Assembly (NCBI GenBank): GCA_938092125.1
Contig: CALKMQ010000108.1
Coordinates: forward strand, 1-18,510
From: an uncultured bacterium
Lineage (GTDB): Bacteria; Fidelibacterota; Marinisomatia; Marinisomatales; UBA1611
DNA: 18,510 bases
Reading direction: 5' to 3'
Shown here: positions 6,998 to 13,885 of the stretch, piece by piece
How the letters are laid out: each line of letters starts with the position of its first letter
How positions within the stretch are numbered: position 1 is the stretch's first letter
Program-made: the position numbers and the translations under genes
Notes under the pieces: model-generated
Databases searched by the model: none
Seen by the model: the letters and a program-made list of their open reading frames with translations, nothing else
Told to the model about the DNA's origin: nothing

Positions 6998-8122
6998 TTA
7001 ATCCTCTTGTTGGGCTCGACTGAAGTTCCTCCACCAAGGATTTGATATCTTATTATCAGCTCCAAGCTTAAGAATTTGTCCTATTTCAGGAAGAAGATAC
7101 TTTTGCTTTAACCTTACTGCTTCTATTGAAACAACTTCAGGTGGCTCAATCCAACTGTGAGATGCCAATGTGAAAGCACCCCAATGTATTGGAATTAAAT
7201 ATTCACTTTTTAAATCTTTTGCAGCTTTAACAGATTGCTCTGGAAACATATGTGAAAATTTCCAAGCTTTATTATATTGACCACAATCTATTAATGAGAT
7301 ATCAAAAGGACCATGGTTTATTCCTATCTCCTCAAAATGAGAGCCATAACCACTATCTCCACTAAAATATATTTTCCCTAATGGGCTTTTTATCGCCCAA
7401 GAGCTCCAAAGAGTGCTATTCCTATTTAAAGGGCCTCTTCCAGAAAAATGTCTAGCAGGTAAACATACAAATTCAATTTCGTTATCCTTGTAAGATTCAT
7501 CCCAATTAAGTTCTTTTACAGAATTTTTATTTACACCCCACCCCTTAAGGTGGTTTCCAATACCCAGAGGTACGATAAAAAGACCTACTTTATCTTTGAT
7601 TTTTTTAATAGTCGGATAATCTAAATGATCATAGTGGTCATGCGAGTAAATAACAAAATCAATTTTTTCTAATTCATCAATATCAAAAGCTAATTGCGAG
7701 TTATAACGTTTTAATGATGGCAAAGGAATTGGAGCTGCATGATTACCGAGCATTGGATCGAGCAAGATGATAACACCATTGATATTGATAATAAAAGCTG
7801 AATGACCTAACCAAACCAATTCTATTTCATTTGAATTGTTTGAAATAAATGAATTTATATCAAGTTCTAAAGGAATCAATTCTTTAATAGGTTTTCTATT
7901 TATTTCTGTTTTAAAGAAATCCAAAAAACTCATTTCATCAGTAAAAAGAGCCGTCGCTTCTTTATTTTTAAATTGACCATCCTCGTAATTACTATAACCA
8001 GAATAATATTTTTTTTCTATTTTTTTTGGATTTGATCCAAACTGGGGACTGATGTTTATAAAAAGTAAAATCAGTGTAAACGGAACGGTAATGACATAAG
8101 ACATAATTTTTAAAATTTTCAT
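6998..8122 (-). CDS. Membrane-anchored MBL-fold hydrolase, NAPE-PLD-like
   Basis: This metallo-beta-lactamase-fold protein has 374 residues. Residues 1-24 form an N-terminal anchor or signal helix. 'VWLGHSAFIININGVIILLDPMLG' (103-126, one element split over two strands) is followed by the dinuclear zinc motif 'SHDHYDHLD' with His161, His163, Asp165 and His166. Further ligands are His225 (PARHFSGRG), Asp256 (FSGDSGYG) and His313 (PIHWGAF). The 'ARHFSGRGP...LWSSWAI' segment, with 'GPFDISLIDCGQYN', is typical of the N-acyl-phosphatidylethanolamine phospholipase D / RomA-like branch rather than of beta-lactamases or glyoxalases. A lipid substrate at the membrane or periplasmic face is likely but not proven. 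No ribosome binding site is evident. It lies 49 bp downstream of the zinc-ribbon gene on the same strand. Confidence 0.88.
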   Translation of the reverse strand: MKILKIMSYVITVPFTLILLFINISPQFGSNPKKIEKKYYSGYSNYEDGQFKNKEATALFTDEMSFLDFFKTEINRKPIKELIPLELDINSFISNNSNEIELVWLGHSAFIININGVIILLDPMLGNHAAPIPLPSLKRYNSQLAFDIDELEKIDFVIYSHDHYDHLDYPTIKKIKDKVGLFIVPLGIGNHLKGWGVNKNSVKELNWDESYKDNEIEFVCLPARHFSGRGPLNRNSTLWSSWAIKSPLGKIYFSGDSGYGSHFEEIGINHGPFDISLIDCGQYNKAWKFSHMFPEQSVKAAKDLKSEYLIPIHWGAFTLASHSWIEPPEVVSIEAVRLKQKYLLPEIGQILKLGADNKISNPWWRNFSRAQQED

Positions 8123-8149
8123 GTTTTGAATTAAAATGTTGGATTGATG

Positions 8150-8164
8150 CTGCTATATTAGCAG
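8150..8164. repeat. Small palindrome CTGCTA-tat-TAGCAG
   Basis: A 6-bp perfect inverted repeat with a 3-base spacer lies in the 49-bp gap between the zinc-ribbon stop and the MBL-hydrolase start. There is no T-run after it on the minus strand, so it is more like a protein-binding site than a terminator. The signal is weak. Confidence 0.25.
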
Positions 8165-8171
8165 AAATGAA

Positions 8172-8579
8172 TTAGTCTAGAATATTTTGCCTATCTTTTT
8201 TCCCAAAAGTTATGCAGGCATAAAGAAATAACATTGCGCCAACCATTTGTAACATAACAGCAAGCCACTCTAGTTCTTTTGAGGAATATGTATCAAGGTA
8301 AAATCCGAAACCTCCGATGATGGTAGAAACAATCAAAAATGAAGGCGCGTCAAAACTTAAAATATTTTTCATTCTAAATATTCTTCTTCTTCGCCTTTTT
8401 ATTTCTTTTGGTTTTTCATCCAATTGTGCGGTGTCAGTATCATTTACGTAGACTTCCTTAATTTCAACTTTAGGCTCTTCAATTTTATCCGTTAAATCTT
8501 CTTCAAAAAATTCTCCGCAAAAACGACATTTAATAGCCTCTAGTTTAATATTCTCTGCGCAATATGGGCATTTTTTCAT
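8172..8579 (-). CDS. Zinc-ribbon protein with two membrane helices
   Basis: The 135-residue protein opens with a double-CxxC zinc ribbon: CPYC at residues 4-7 and CRFC at 18-21, separated by 'AENIKLEAIK'. An acidic linker and then a very basic patch (KEIKRRRRRIFR, about 58-69) lead to two predicted membrane helices (about 79-93 and 105-125). The tail is short and basic. This layout, a cytosolic zinc ribbon followed by a small membrane anchor, is common in uncharacterised bacterial proteins; the ribbon probably mediates protein contacts. No ribosome binding site is visible. It may be cotranscribed with the MBL hydrolase downstream. Confidence 0.72.
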   Translation of the reverse strand: MKKCPYCAENIKLEAIKCRFCGEFFEEDLTDKIEEPKVEIKEVYVNDTDTAQLDEKPKEIKRRRRRIFRMKNILSFDAPSFLIVSTIIGGFGFYLDTYSSKELEWLAVMLQMVGAMLFLYACITFGKKDRQNILD

Positions 8580-8626
8580 AAGTATAAGTTACGAAATAAA
8601 TTATAAATAATAATCAAATCTAGACG

Positions 8627-8662
8627 TACGATGTTCTCAATGGGGACAATAAGGACATCGTA
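8627..8662. terminator. Hairpin with alternative internal fold
   Basis: TACGATGTTC (8627-8636) pairs with GGACATCGTA (8653-8662): 10 bp with one G-T pair. Inside the loop, TGTTCTC can instead pair with GGGGACA around AAT using G-U pairs. The element lies in the 98-bp gap after the stop of the upstream 138-residue membrane gene and before the zinc-ribbon start. There is no strong T-tract on the minus strand. It could be a terminator or a leader structure of the zinc-ribbon gene. Confidence 0.35.
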
Positions 8663-8677
8663 ATAAAATAAAGTCTA

Positions 8678-9094
8678 TTATTTAAATTTCTCTAAAGCCC
8701 AGCCCATTGCAGCTCCAGATATACCGTACATAATTCCACTTATAAATACATCAATCGCTATGTAAGTCATATCACCCCACACACTAGGCATAAGCCCGGC
8801 CATTTGCATATTCAAAAAGAACCACTTCGCTCCACCAAACCAAGCACCAGTAATTGCTCCATTAATTACGCCCAGAACACCCATTTTATCATATATAATA
8901 GCCATTACAAAGACATAAACGAGACCTCCGATCATAGCAGGCGCCATATCAGGTGGAAATTGCACTATTCCTGGGAACTTTTCAGATAATGAAGTCATAT
9001 GCCCTTCATAGAACAACATAGTGGTTATACCACCAACAACTCCCATTACAACAAAACCAACTGCACCGGTAATGCCTATTTTTTTTATATCCAT
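8678..9094 (-). CDS. Glycine-rich four-helix membrane protein, function unknown
   Basis: The 138-residue protein has predicted membrane helices at about 6-27, 52-69, 72-94 and 112-134. The first and last helices are rich in Gly and Ala (GITGAVGFVVMGVVGGI; GIMYGISGAAMGWAL), suggesting close helix packing. The loop after helix 1 contains 'FYEGHM' and 'KFPGIVQFPPDMAPAMIGG'. A clear ribosome binding site (ATAAGGAGCTATC before ATG) sets the start. It follows the AlkB-like gene on the same strand after 72 bp, so it could be read from the same transcript. No domain name can be given with confidence. Confidence 0.7.
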   Translation of the reverse strand: MDIKKIGITGAVGFVVMGVVGGITTMLFYEGHMTSLSEKFPGIVQFPPDMAPAMIGGLVYVFVMAIIYDKMGVLGVINGAITGAWFGGAKWFFLNMQMAGLMPSVWGDMTYIAIDVFISGIMYGISGAAMGWALEKFK

Positions 9095-9166
9095 TGATAG
9101 CTCCTTATCTAGTTAGAAAATCACATGTCATTAAACTAATGTAAAAAAAGCATGAAGATTCTCATT

Positions 9167-10288
9167 TTAAAACTGTGCTTTGATTATTTTTTTTTCTTCA
9201 TCTGAAGCAAATAATTTATCCCATTCTGCTAACTTTTTAGACATTATTTTTTGAAAATAAAATGGAGCAAAAATAGTCATATATAACATCGATAAGTAAC
9301 CATAAGGCATCATAGGAGCATTTTGGTATGCATCCAACTCCCAGAACTTAAGATATGGTTTTTCATGATGGGCAGAATGTCTAGTTACATTATACAGGTA
9401 AATACTGCTCATTACACTATTAGAATTCCACGAATGTCTTGGCATGACCTTTTCACCTTTTACTCTTACCAAACCATAATGTTCAATATAATTAATAACT
9501 TCTAAAAGAGATTTTGCAGTAAAAGCACATAACAAAAAGATAAATAATCCATTTAATCCCCCAACAATAAAAGATAAACTCGCAATAAGAATGCTCCTTA
9601 AATAGCCTTTTATTAATTTATTTTGAAAACCGAAAATATTTAGCGATTTATGCTTTAATCTCTCAATTTCTATCTTCCAGGCATCAATTTGTTCTTTAAG
9701 GATAGCACTAAATACAAATTTATACACATGTTCTCCTCGCTTTGCAGTTGCGGGGTCTTTAGCTAAGCCGACATTTTTATGATGTCCATAAACGTGTTCA
9801 ATCGCAAATGCACAATCCCAAGACAATGATAAAAGCCAGTTGCCAATAAACAAATCAAATTTTTTCTTTATCCTGTGGCTCATTTCATGGCCCGGAACCG
9901 TACCCATAATCCCGATGAATAAGCTTGTTAAAGCCACAAGTGCTACTTTGTCTGAAAAATAAATTGTTTCTCTCAGGTGTAATAAGTCAATATTTAACAT
10001 TTCTAGAAAAAATATTGAGAATGCATTTGCATCCGAATTCCCAAGAATGAATACTACAGTCATCAAAAACAATAGCAGTAATGGTAAATTCAAATAAATA
10101 GGAAAGTTTAGAAAAAAGTTAAACTTATAATTATGTTTTTTATTATCACTTTTTAAAAACAAATCTCCAAATATAATAAATGATGAAAAAGAAATGAAGA
10201 ACACCAATGGAAAGAATTTTCCTAATGTGCATATGTAGCCAGCGCTCAAAATTGTAATAGTAGAAATATAATATTTTAGATATTTCAT
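9167..10288 (-). CDS. AlkB-like membrane di-iron hydroxylase (alkane 1-monooxygenase family)
   Basis: This 373-residue integral membrane protein has the full set of histidine boxes of the AlkB/XylM hydroxylases: HEMSH at 134-138, HVYGHH at 165-170 and RHSAHH at 303-308. It also has the family's signature 'NYIEHYGLVRVKGEK' (266-280) and 'PRHSWNSNSVMSS' (283-295). 'DPATAKRGE' (178-186) after the second box is likewise typical. Such enzymes insert oxygen into terminal C-H bonds of alkanes, alkyl chains or aromatic methyl groups, using electrons from rubredoxin or ferredoxin. No rubredoxin or reductase gene is nearby, so the substrate is open. The start lies 6 bp after the stop of the preceding small gene, and the DoxX gene is just upstream of that, indicating one operon. 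Confidence 0.9.
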   Translation of the reverse strand: MKYLKYYISTITILSAGYICTLGKFFPLVFFISFSSFIIFGDLFLKSDNKKHNYKFNFFLNFPIYLNLPLLLLFLMTVVFILGNSDANAFSIFFLEMLNIDLLHLRETIYFSDKVALVALTSLFIGIMGTVPGHEMSHRIKKKFDLFIGNWLLSLSWDCAFAIEHVYGHHKNVGLAKDPATAKRGEHVYKFVFSAILKEQIDAWKIEIERLKHKSLNIFGFQNKLIKGYLRSILIASLSFIVGGLNGLFIFLLCAFTAKSLLEVINYIEHYGLVRVKGEKVMPRHSWNSNSVMSSIYLYNVTRHSAHHEKPYLKFWELDAYQNAPMMPYGYLSMLYMTIFAPFYFQKIMSKKLAEWDKLFASDEEKKIIKAQF

Positions 10289-10294
10289 AAAACG

Positions 10295-10693
10295 TTAGCT
10301 GCCTTTTAAAAAGTCTCTCGGTAAATCATACTTTTTGTATAAATCATTTCCGTATAATATAGTCTCATCATCAATAAGTTTCAATTCAGTTTTGTATGAT
10401 TTACCCTTGTATTTAGTTAATGTGTAGGGTTTTCTAAGCCACTTTTTATGAACTTTTCTCGAATGTATTAAATTTTGTTTATCAGCCACTTTTATATATT
10501 CTTCTAACATTTGGCCATCATTCGATGTATTGATTTTTAAATAAATTTGCCAATTTGTTCTATCCTTATACCACTTACCATCCAGTTCATTTTGCCCTTT
10601 TATCAGACAAAACATCATTGTAAAAACAATTGATAGATTCCTAAACATTGTAATGGAGAAAGCTGAATCTTTAAAATTCAAAATCTTAATCAT
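10295..10693 (-). CDS. Small exported protein between DoxX and AlkB-like genes
   Basis: The 132 residues match no family I recognise. The ATG at 10693 overlaps the DoxX stop (ATGATTAA, 8 bases), which favours coupled translation. However, residues 16-34 (MFRNLSIVFTMMFCLIKGQ) make a better signal peptide than the first 15 residues, so the true start may be the ATG at 10648. The mature part begins 'NELDGKWYKDRTNWQIYLKI', a small beta-barrel or lipocalin-like opening, and continues as alternating beta strands with many Lys and Tyr residues. A periplasmic or surface role that helps the hydroxylase operon, for instance binding a hydrophobic ligand, is possible but speculative. Confidence 0.65.
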   Translation of the reverse strand: MIKILNFKDSAFSITMFRNLSIVFTMMFCLIKGQNELDGKWYKDRTNWQIYLKINTSNDGQMLEEYIKVADKQNLIHSRKVHKKWLRKPYTLTKYKGKSYKTELKLIDDETILYGNDLYKKYDLPRDFLKGS

Positions 10694-11141
10694 TTTTTTT
10701 AAACAAATAATAATCCAAACCGTATTTACCTGATCCCGAAATCATTATAACCAAGCATATAAAAGCATAAACTAATGCTAATTCTGAAAATTCATCTTTT
10801 AATAAATGTTTTAGGGATGCTATTGCCATTGTAAAAAATAAGAAGAACGAAGAAAAACGAGTAACGAGTCCAAAAGCTACTAACAAAGCTCCTATTGATT
10901 CAGATAATGAAGCTAAGAAACCAAAAAATATGTGAAATGAATCTAGGCCTATAAGGTCAGTAAAGGCATGCCCCAACTTTTCCCACCTTGCTGTTCCAGC
11001 AGTCAGTTTGCTGAGCCCGTGACCAAAAAACATTAATAAACCTGTCGTAACCCGAAGAATTAATAATGATATATCATTATTACCTTCTGCGCTTAGTACG
11101 ATATTTAAATTTTTCTTAATATTTTGGATATTTTTGCTCAT
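10686..11141 (-). CDS. DoxX family membrane protein
   Basis: A four-helix membrane protein of 151 residues. Family landmarks are 'RVTTGLLMFFGHGLSKL' (30-46), the 'ESIGALLVAFGLVTRF' helix (81-96), 'MAIASLKHLL' (105-114) and the terminal 'GSGKYGLDYYL' (136-146), the usual G-x-G-x-x-S/G-L-D ending of DoxX proteins. Relatives form membrane subunits of quinol-linked or thiol/oxidative-stress complexes; the exact role is unsettled in the family. It is the first gene of a three-gene minus-strand operon leading to the AlkB-like hydroxylase, so it may supply electrons or quinone contact, which is inference. The ribosome binding site is weak (AAGAGAAATC). The start faces the divergent gene on plus across a 167-bp gap. 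Confidence 0.88.
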   Translation of the reverse strand: MSKNIQNIKKNLNIVLSAEGNNDISLLILRVTTGLLMFFGHGLSKLTAGTARWEKLGHAFTDLIGLDSFHIFFGFLASLSESIGALLVAFGLVTRFSSFFLFFTMAIASLKHLLKDEFSELALVYAFICLVIMISGSGKYGLDYYLFKKND

Positions 11142-11197
11142 TGATTTCTCTTTTATTTTTTAATTGATTTTCTAGTCATCAAATTTAGATAAACCTG

Positions 11198-11213
11198 TTG
11201 AAATTGATTTCAA
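11198..11213. promoter_or_regulatory. Palindrome in divergent intergenic region, candidate operator
   Basis: TTGAAAT-TG-ATTTCAA is a perfect 7-bp inverted repeat with a two-base centre. It lies about 57 bp upstream of the DoxX ATG and 95 bp upstream of the divergent membrane gene. Its size suits a dimeric helix-turn-helix repressor site. AT-richness makes chance palindromes likely, so confidence is low. Confidence 0.35.
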
Positions 11214-11308
11214 TTTTTTACAAATATTAAATTCTTAAGGTACATTAAATAAAAAGCTAAATTTAATCTGAGAATAATTAATAACTTTATTTAAGAAAGG
11301 TCAATAAT

Positions 11309-11710
11309 ATGTTAAAACCTAAAATGGTATTCACAGTACTAGCATCTTGGTTTGCTTTTCATATTTTTATTTTCTGGGTATTAAACCCAACAGGTGTAGA
11401 AGCCTTAGTTGAAAGTGAGAAAGGCCAATTCATGGCTAGAGTTATGGGTTATATTAGTGGCACGCTTGCTATGATAATTGCGTATATTTTTTTTATGCTT
11501 CGAGATATTAAGGGTCAAAAAGCAAAAAATATACTGCTCGGCGTAGGAAGTATCATGGCAATAGCGGACGCTGTAATTATTGCATCAAATTTGTCTGCGT
11601 ACGAAAAATTCCCAACAGAGCCTATGATTGCAACGCCTCAGCCAGCTGTTGCATTATGGATTATTTTAACAGCTTATACACTCTATGTGGCAGTAACAAC
11701 TAAAAAATAA
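11309..11710 (+). CDS. Four-helix membrane protein, function unknown
   Basis: The 133-residue protein has predicted membrane helices at about 7-25, 47-64, 74-93 and 111-130. Possible landmarks include 'SWFAFHIFIFWVLNPTG' in helix 1, 'ARVMGYISGTLAMIIAYI' in helix 2 and 'SIMAIADAVIIASNL' in helix 3, which carries a buried Asp. The loop between helices 3 and 4 is Pro-rich (FPTEPMIATPQP). A ribosome binding site is present (AGAAAGGTCAATAAT before ATG). It is transcribed away from the DoxX operon and converges on the acetyltransferase. No confident family name. Confidence 0.68.
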   Translation: MLKPKMVFTVLASWFAFHIFIFWVLNPTGVEALVESEKGQFMARVMGYISGTLAMIIAYIFFMLRDIKGQKAKNILLGVGSIMAIADAVIIASNLSAYEKFPTEPMIATPQPAVALWIILTAYTLYVAVTTKK

Positions 11711-11713
11711 TGT

Positions 11714-11740
11714 CTTAAAAAATTGTAATTAATTTTTAAG
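11714..11740. terminator. AT-rich inverted repeat between convergent genes
   Basis: CTTAAAAAATT (11714-11724) is almost the reverse complement of AATTTTTAAG (11731-11740), one base shorter, around a six-base spacer. It spans the 18-bp gap between the convergent membrane gene and GNAT gene and gives a T-run in both directions. A weak two-way terminator is the likely role. Confidence 0.45.
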
Positions 11741-12226
11741 CTTAAAGACTTGCAACGATACAAGTTTTTTATTTTCTTCTGAAAGTTGCTGGCCAACTTC
11801 TTTGAATCCGAACTTTTTGTGAAAATTAATTGATTGTTGATTTAATGGCTTGATATTTACCTCACATGCTAGATGGCTCACTTTATTTATGTACTTAGAC
11901 TTGATGTCATTGTAAAAGTAACTACCAATGCCTTTATTTTGATTACTGTTTGAAACAACGATTCGATCAACGTAAATAAAAGAGTTGTAATGTTTATTAA
12001 ACCATTGATAATTGATACTATCATAAAGTCTATTTGGAAATAATGCGATTAAAAAACCAACAGATTCCTCATCATATTTAATGATTTTAATGTAATCCGA
12101 TATCTTTAAAAATTTTAAAAAAAGATCACTTGAAAGCATGCTCACAGCAGGCATATTATTTTGGTTTAGATTCAAAATAAAATCCATGTCGCTTTTCGTG
12201 GCACTCTTTATGTAATAATCATTCAT
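11729..12226 (-). CDS. GNAT family N-acetyltransferase
   Basis: This is a single GNAT domain of 165 residues. 'VDRIVVSNSNQNKGIGSYFYNDI' spans about 86-108, in which Q96-N-K-G-I-G101 is the acetyl-CoA pyrophosphate-binding loop (motif A, Q/R-x-x-G-x-G/A). An earlier strand 'ESVGFLIALFP' (54-64) and the later 'NFHKKFGFKEVG' (about 133-144) are the usual motif B region. The opening 'YYIKSATKSDMDFILNLNQ' fits the first strand and helix of the fold. The substrate cannot be told from sequence; small metabolites, peptides or protein N-termini are all possible. No ribosome binding site is seen. It is the end gene of a short minus-strand run after the 60-codon membrane gene. Confidence 0.88.
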   Translation of the reverse strand: MNDYYIKSATKSDMDFILNLNQNNMPAVSMLSSDLFLKFLKISDYIKIIKYDEESVGFLIALFPNRLYDSINYQWFNKHYNSFIYVDRIVVSNSNQNKGIGSYFYNDIKSKYINKVSHLACEVNIKPLNQQSINFHKKFGFKEVGQQLSEENKKLVSLQVFKLKN

Positions 12227-12287
12227 TTCTATAGGATAATTACTTTTTTAGAGCAGTAAACATTTTTTCACTTTCTTTAAGCTATTT

Positions 12288-12470
12288 CTATTTTTTATTA
12301 TGATTACTAGATAGAAACCACATAACAAAACATATAAAATATAATATTGAAATTATTACCAACATAAGTAGTGTTAATTTTTTTGTCACATATAATAAAA
12401 GTAGTATAGATATTAAAACCAACTCAATATAAATTAATTTTCTTTTAATGTTTGTTGTCCTTCTTTTCAT
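12288..12470 (-). CDS. Possible small two-helix membrane protein
   Basis: The 60 residues consist of a basic N-terminus (MKRRTTNIKRK), two hydrophobic segments (about 12-28 and 32-53) separated by 'TKK', and a short polar tail ending NHNKK. The positive-inside pattern is consistent, with both ends predicted in the cytoplasm. Upstream, GATGAGAT could act as a weak ribosome binding site. It lies 61 bp before the acetyltransferase gene on the same strand. No homology is recognised; hydrophobic AT-rich frames can arise by chance, so support is moderate. Confidence 0.45.
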   Translation of the reverse strand: MKRRTTNIKRKLIYIELVLISILLLLYVTKKLTLLMLVIISILYFICFVMWFLSSNHNKK

Positions 12471-12730
12471 TTTATCTCATCAAGTTACAATTCATGGCCT
12501 CTGGGTTTACGAATTTGATGAAACATTAAAAAATAAACACACTCACATTTAACCCATAGGCAGTATTTAAGTAGCACATAAATAAGAATATTCTATTATA
12601 GCAATTAATTTTATATTCGATAAAAAATTTATGTTAAAAGAAACTTTCATTTATAATATTTTATAAATCATTTATTTATAATTTTAATTAAACATAAAAT
12701 CATTATATAATTACTTATAATTGAGGATCT

Positions 12731-13156
12731 ATGATAAAAATCTCAAATGATTTATACGTCAACAAAAGTGACATTAAAGAAACCTTTACAAGATCTTCAG
12801 GACCAGGCGGACAGCATGTAAATAAAGTTTCTAGTCAAGTGCAACTTCGTTTTAATGTAATTAATTCTATAAAAATCAGCAATAAAATGCTTGTAAGATT
12901 GAAAGATATATCAGGATCAAAATTTAAAGGAAACGGCGATTTAATTATTACTTCTAGTAAATACAAATCACAAGTACGTAACCGTAAAAATGCACTTGAT
13001 AAGTTAATTTATTTATTAAGGGAGGCATCAAAAAAACCAAAAAATAGAAAGTCTACTTACCCCAAAAAAAGTAGTATTGAAAAAAGGTTAAAAAATAAAC
13101 GTGCTCACAGTTTAAAGAAGCAAGATCGTCGTAGAGTTGATTCTTCTGATGCTTAG
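12731..13156 (+). CDS. arfB: Alternative ribosome-rescue factor, peptidyl-tRNA hydrolase ArfB (YaeJ)
   Basis: At 141 residues this has the length of ArfB. The catalytic GGQ loop reads 'RSSGPGGQHVNKVSS' (21-35), with Gly26, Gly27 and Gln28. It is followed by 'VQLRFNV', 'GDLIITSSKYKSQVRNRKNAL' split over a strand and helix, and the long basic C-terminal tail 'SIEKRLKNKRAHSLKKQDRR' that in this family occupies the empty mRNA channel. It lacks the codon-recognition domains of RF1/RF2, so it acts on ribosomes stalled without a stop codon. The start is fixed by a good ribosome binding site (TTGAGGATCT before ATG). It is a stand-alone gene converging on the MORN-repeat gene. Confidence 0.94.
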   Translation: MIKISNDLYVNKSDIKETFTRSSGPGGQHVNKVSSQVQLRFNVINSIKISNKMLVRLKDISGSKFKGNGDLIITSSKYKSQVRNRKNALDKLIYLLREASKKPKNRKSTYPKKSSIEKRLKNKRAHSLKKQDRRRVDSSDA

Positions 13157-13229
13157 TTTATCTTGGCTTGATTTTTCATAATTCTTTTAAAAAATGTAAA
13201 AAAATTTATATGTACTTTTAGATTTAGTT

Positions 13230-13649
13230 CTAAATGGTAGATCCATCCGCATTCCATTTTTTTTCAGAAAGTATTTTACCTTTTTTAAATGTTACTTCTG
13301 CTTTTTTCTGACCATTATCATACCATACAGTACTTACTCCATCTAGTTCACCATCTTTGTTGTTTGTTTCTAATTGTTTTTTTCCATTTTCATACCAGGA
13401 AGTGCTTAATCCCTCTTTTTTATCGTCTTTAAGATAACCTTCCATTTCCTTTTGTCCGTTTTTATACCATGTAGTTCCCAAACCATATAATCTTCCATCT
13501 TTAAAATTCATTTCTTCTTTTTTTTGTCCATTATCAAACCAATTTGTTAGTAATCCAACCGGTTTTCCATCCTTGAAAGTCCCTTCAAATTTTTTCTTTC
13601 CATTTTCATACCATTCAGTATGTAACCCATCCTTTATTTTTTCATTCAT
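13230..13649 (-). CDS. Cytoplasmic MORN-variant repeat protein (YwqK-like)
   Basis: The 139 residues are almost entirely tandem repeats of about 23-24 residues with the pattern W-Y-x-N-G-x-K-x-x-E-x-x-x-K-D-G. Five near-perfect units are visible, with 'WYENGKKKFEG', 'WFDNGQKKEEM', 'WYKNGQKEMEG', 'WYENGKKQLET' and 'WYDNGQKKAEV', plus a closing 'KKWNADGSTI'. There is no signal peptide, unlike the other two MORN proteins of the window. Databases call this family 'YwqK antitoxin', though most members have no shown toxin; no partner toxin adjoins it here. Repeat-rich surfaces of this sort usually mediate protein or lipid contacts. It lies between ArfB and the polysaccharide cassette, divergent from the latter. 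Confidence 0.88.
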   Translation of the reverse strand: MNEKIKDGLHTEWYENGKKKFEGTFKDGKPVGLLTNWFDNGQKKEEMNFKDGRLYGLGTTWYKNGQKEMEGYLKDDKKEGLSTSWYENGKKQLETNNKDGELDGVSTVWYDNGQKKAEVTFKKGKILSEKKWNADGSTI

Positions 13650-13808
13650 CTTTTAAAACCTAATCTCAAACGTCAATATTCTAAGCAACATCATGATAGA
13701 TGTAGCATGCAACAATCTATATAAAATCTATTATAAACAATACAACAAAAAATTGGTATTAGTAGAAAAAGAATTAAAATCTCTGACATGAAAATAGATA
13801 TAACAAAA

Positions 13809-13850
13809 TTTTTAAAGTGAATTTCAAATTAATTCTTTTCACTTTAAAAA
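13809..13850. promoter_or_regulatory. 13-bp perfect inverted repeat upstream of the polysaccharide cassette
   Basis: TTTTTAAAGTGAA (13809-13821) is the exact reverse complement of TTCACTTTAAAAA (13838-13850), with a 16-base loop that itself holds GAATT and AATTC. It sits 35 bp before the flippase start in the 236-bp divergent gap. Possible roles are a leader hairpin, attenuator or wide operator for the cassette. The T-run lies within the stem on one side only, so simple termination is less likely. Confidence 0.5.
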
Positions 13851-13885
13851 CTCTAACTAATAGTGTTTTTCTGTAAATTGTATTA

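Noticed and set aside
8804..9505. Two roughly 60-codon plus-strand frames (8804-8989 and 9323-9505)
   Set aside because: Both are antisense to well-supported membrane-protein genes and contain no recognisable features.
13230..13649. Toxin-antitoxin pair at the cytoplasmic YwqK-like gene
   Set aside because: No small toxin-like gene adjoins it; neighbours are ArfB on the opposite strand and a divergent flippase.
13809..13850. CRISPR repeat or transposon end
   Set aside because: The inverted repeat occurs once, without regular spacers, target-site duplication or a transposase.
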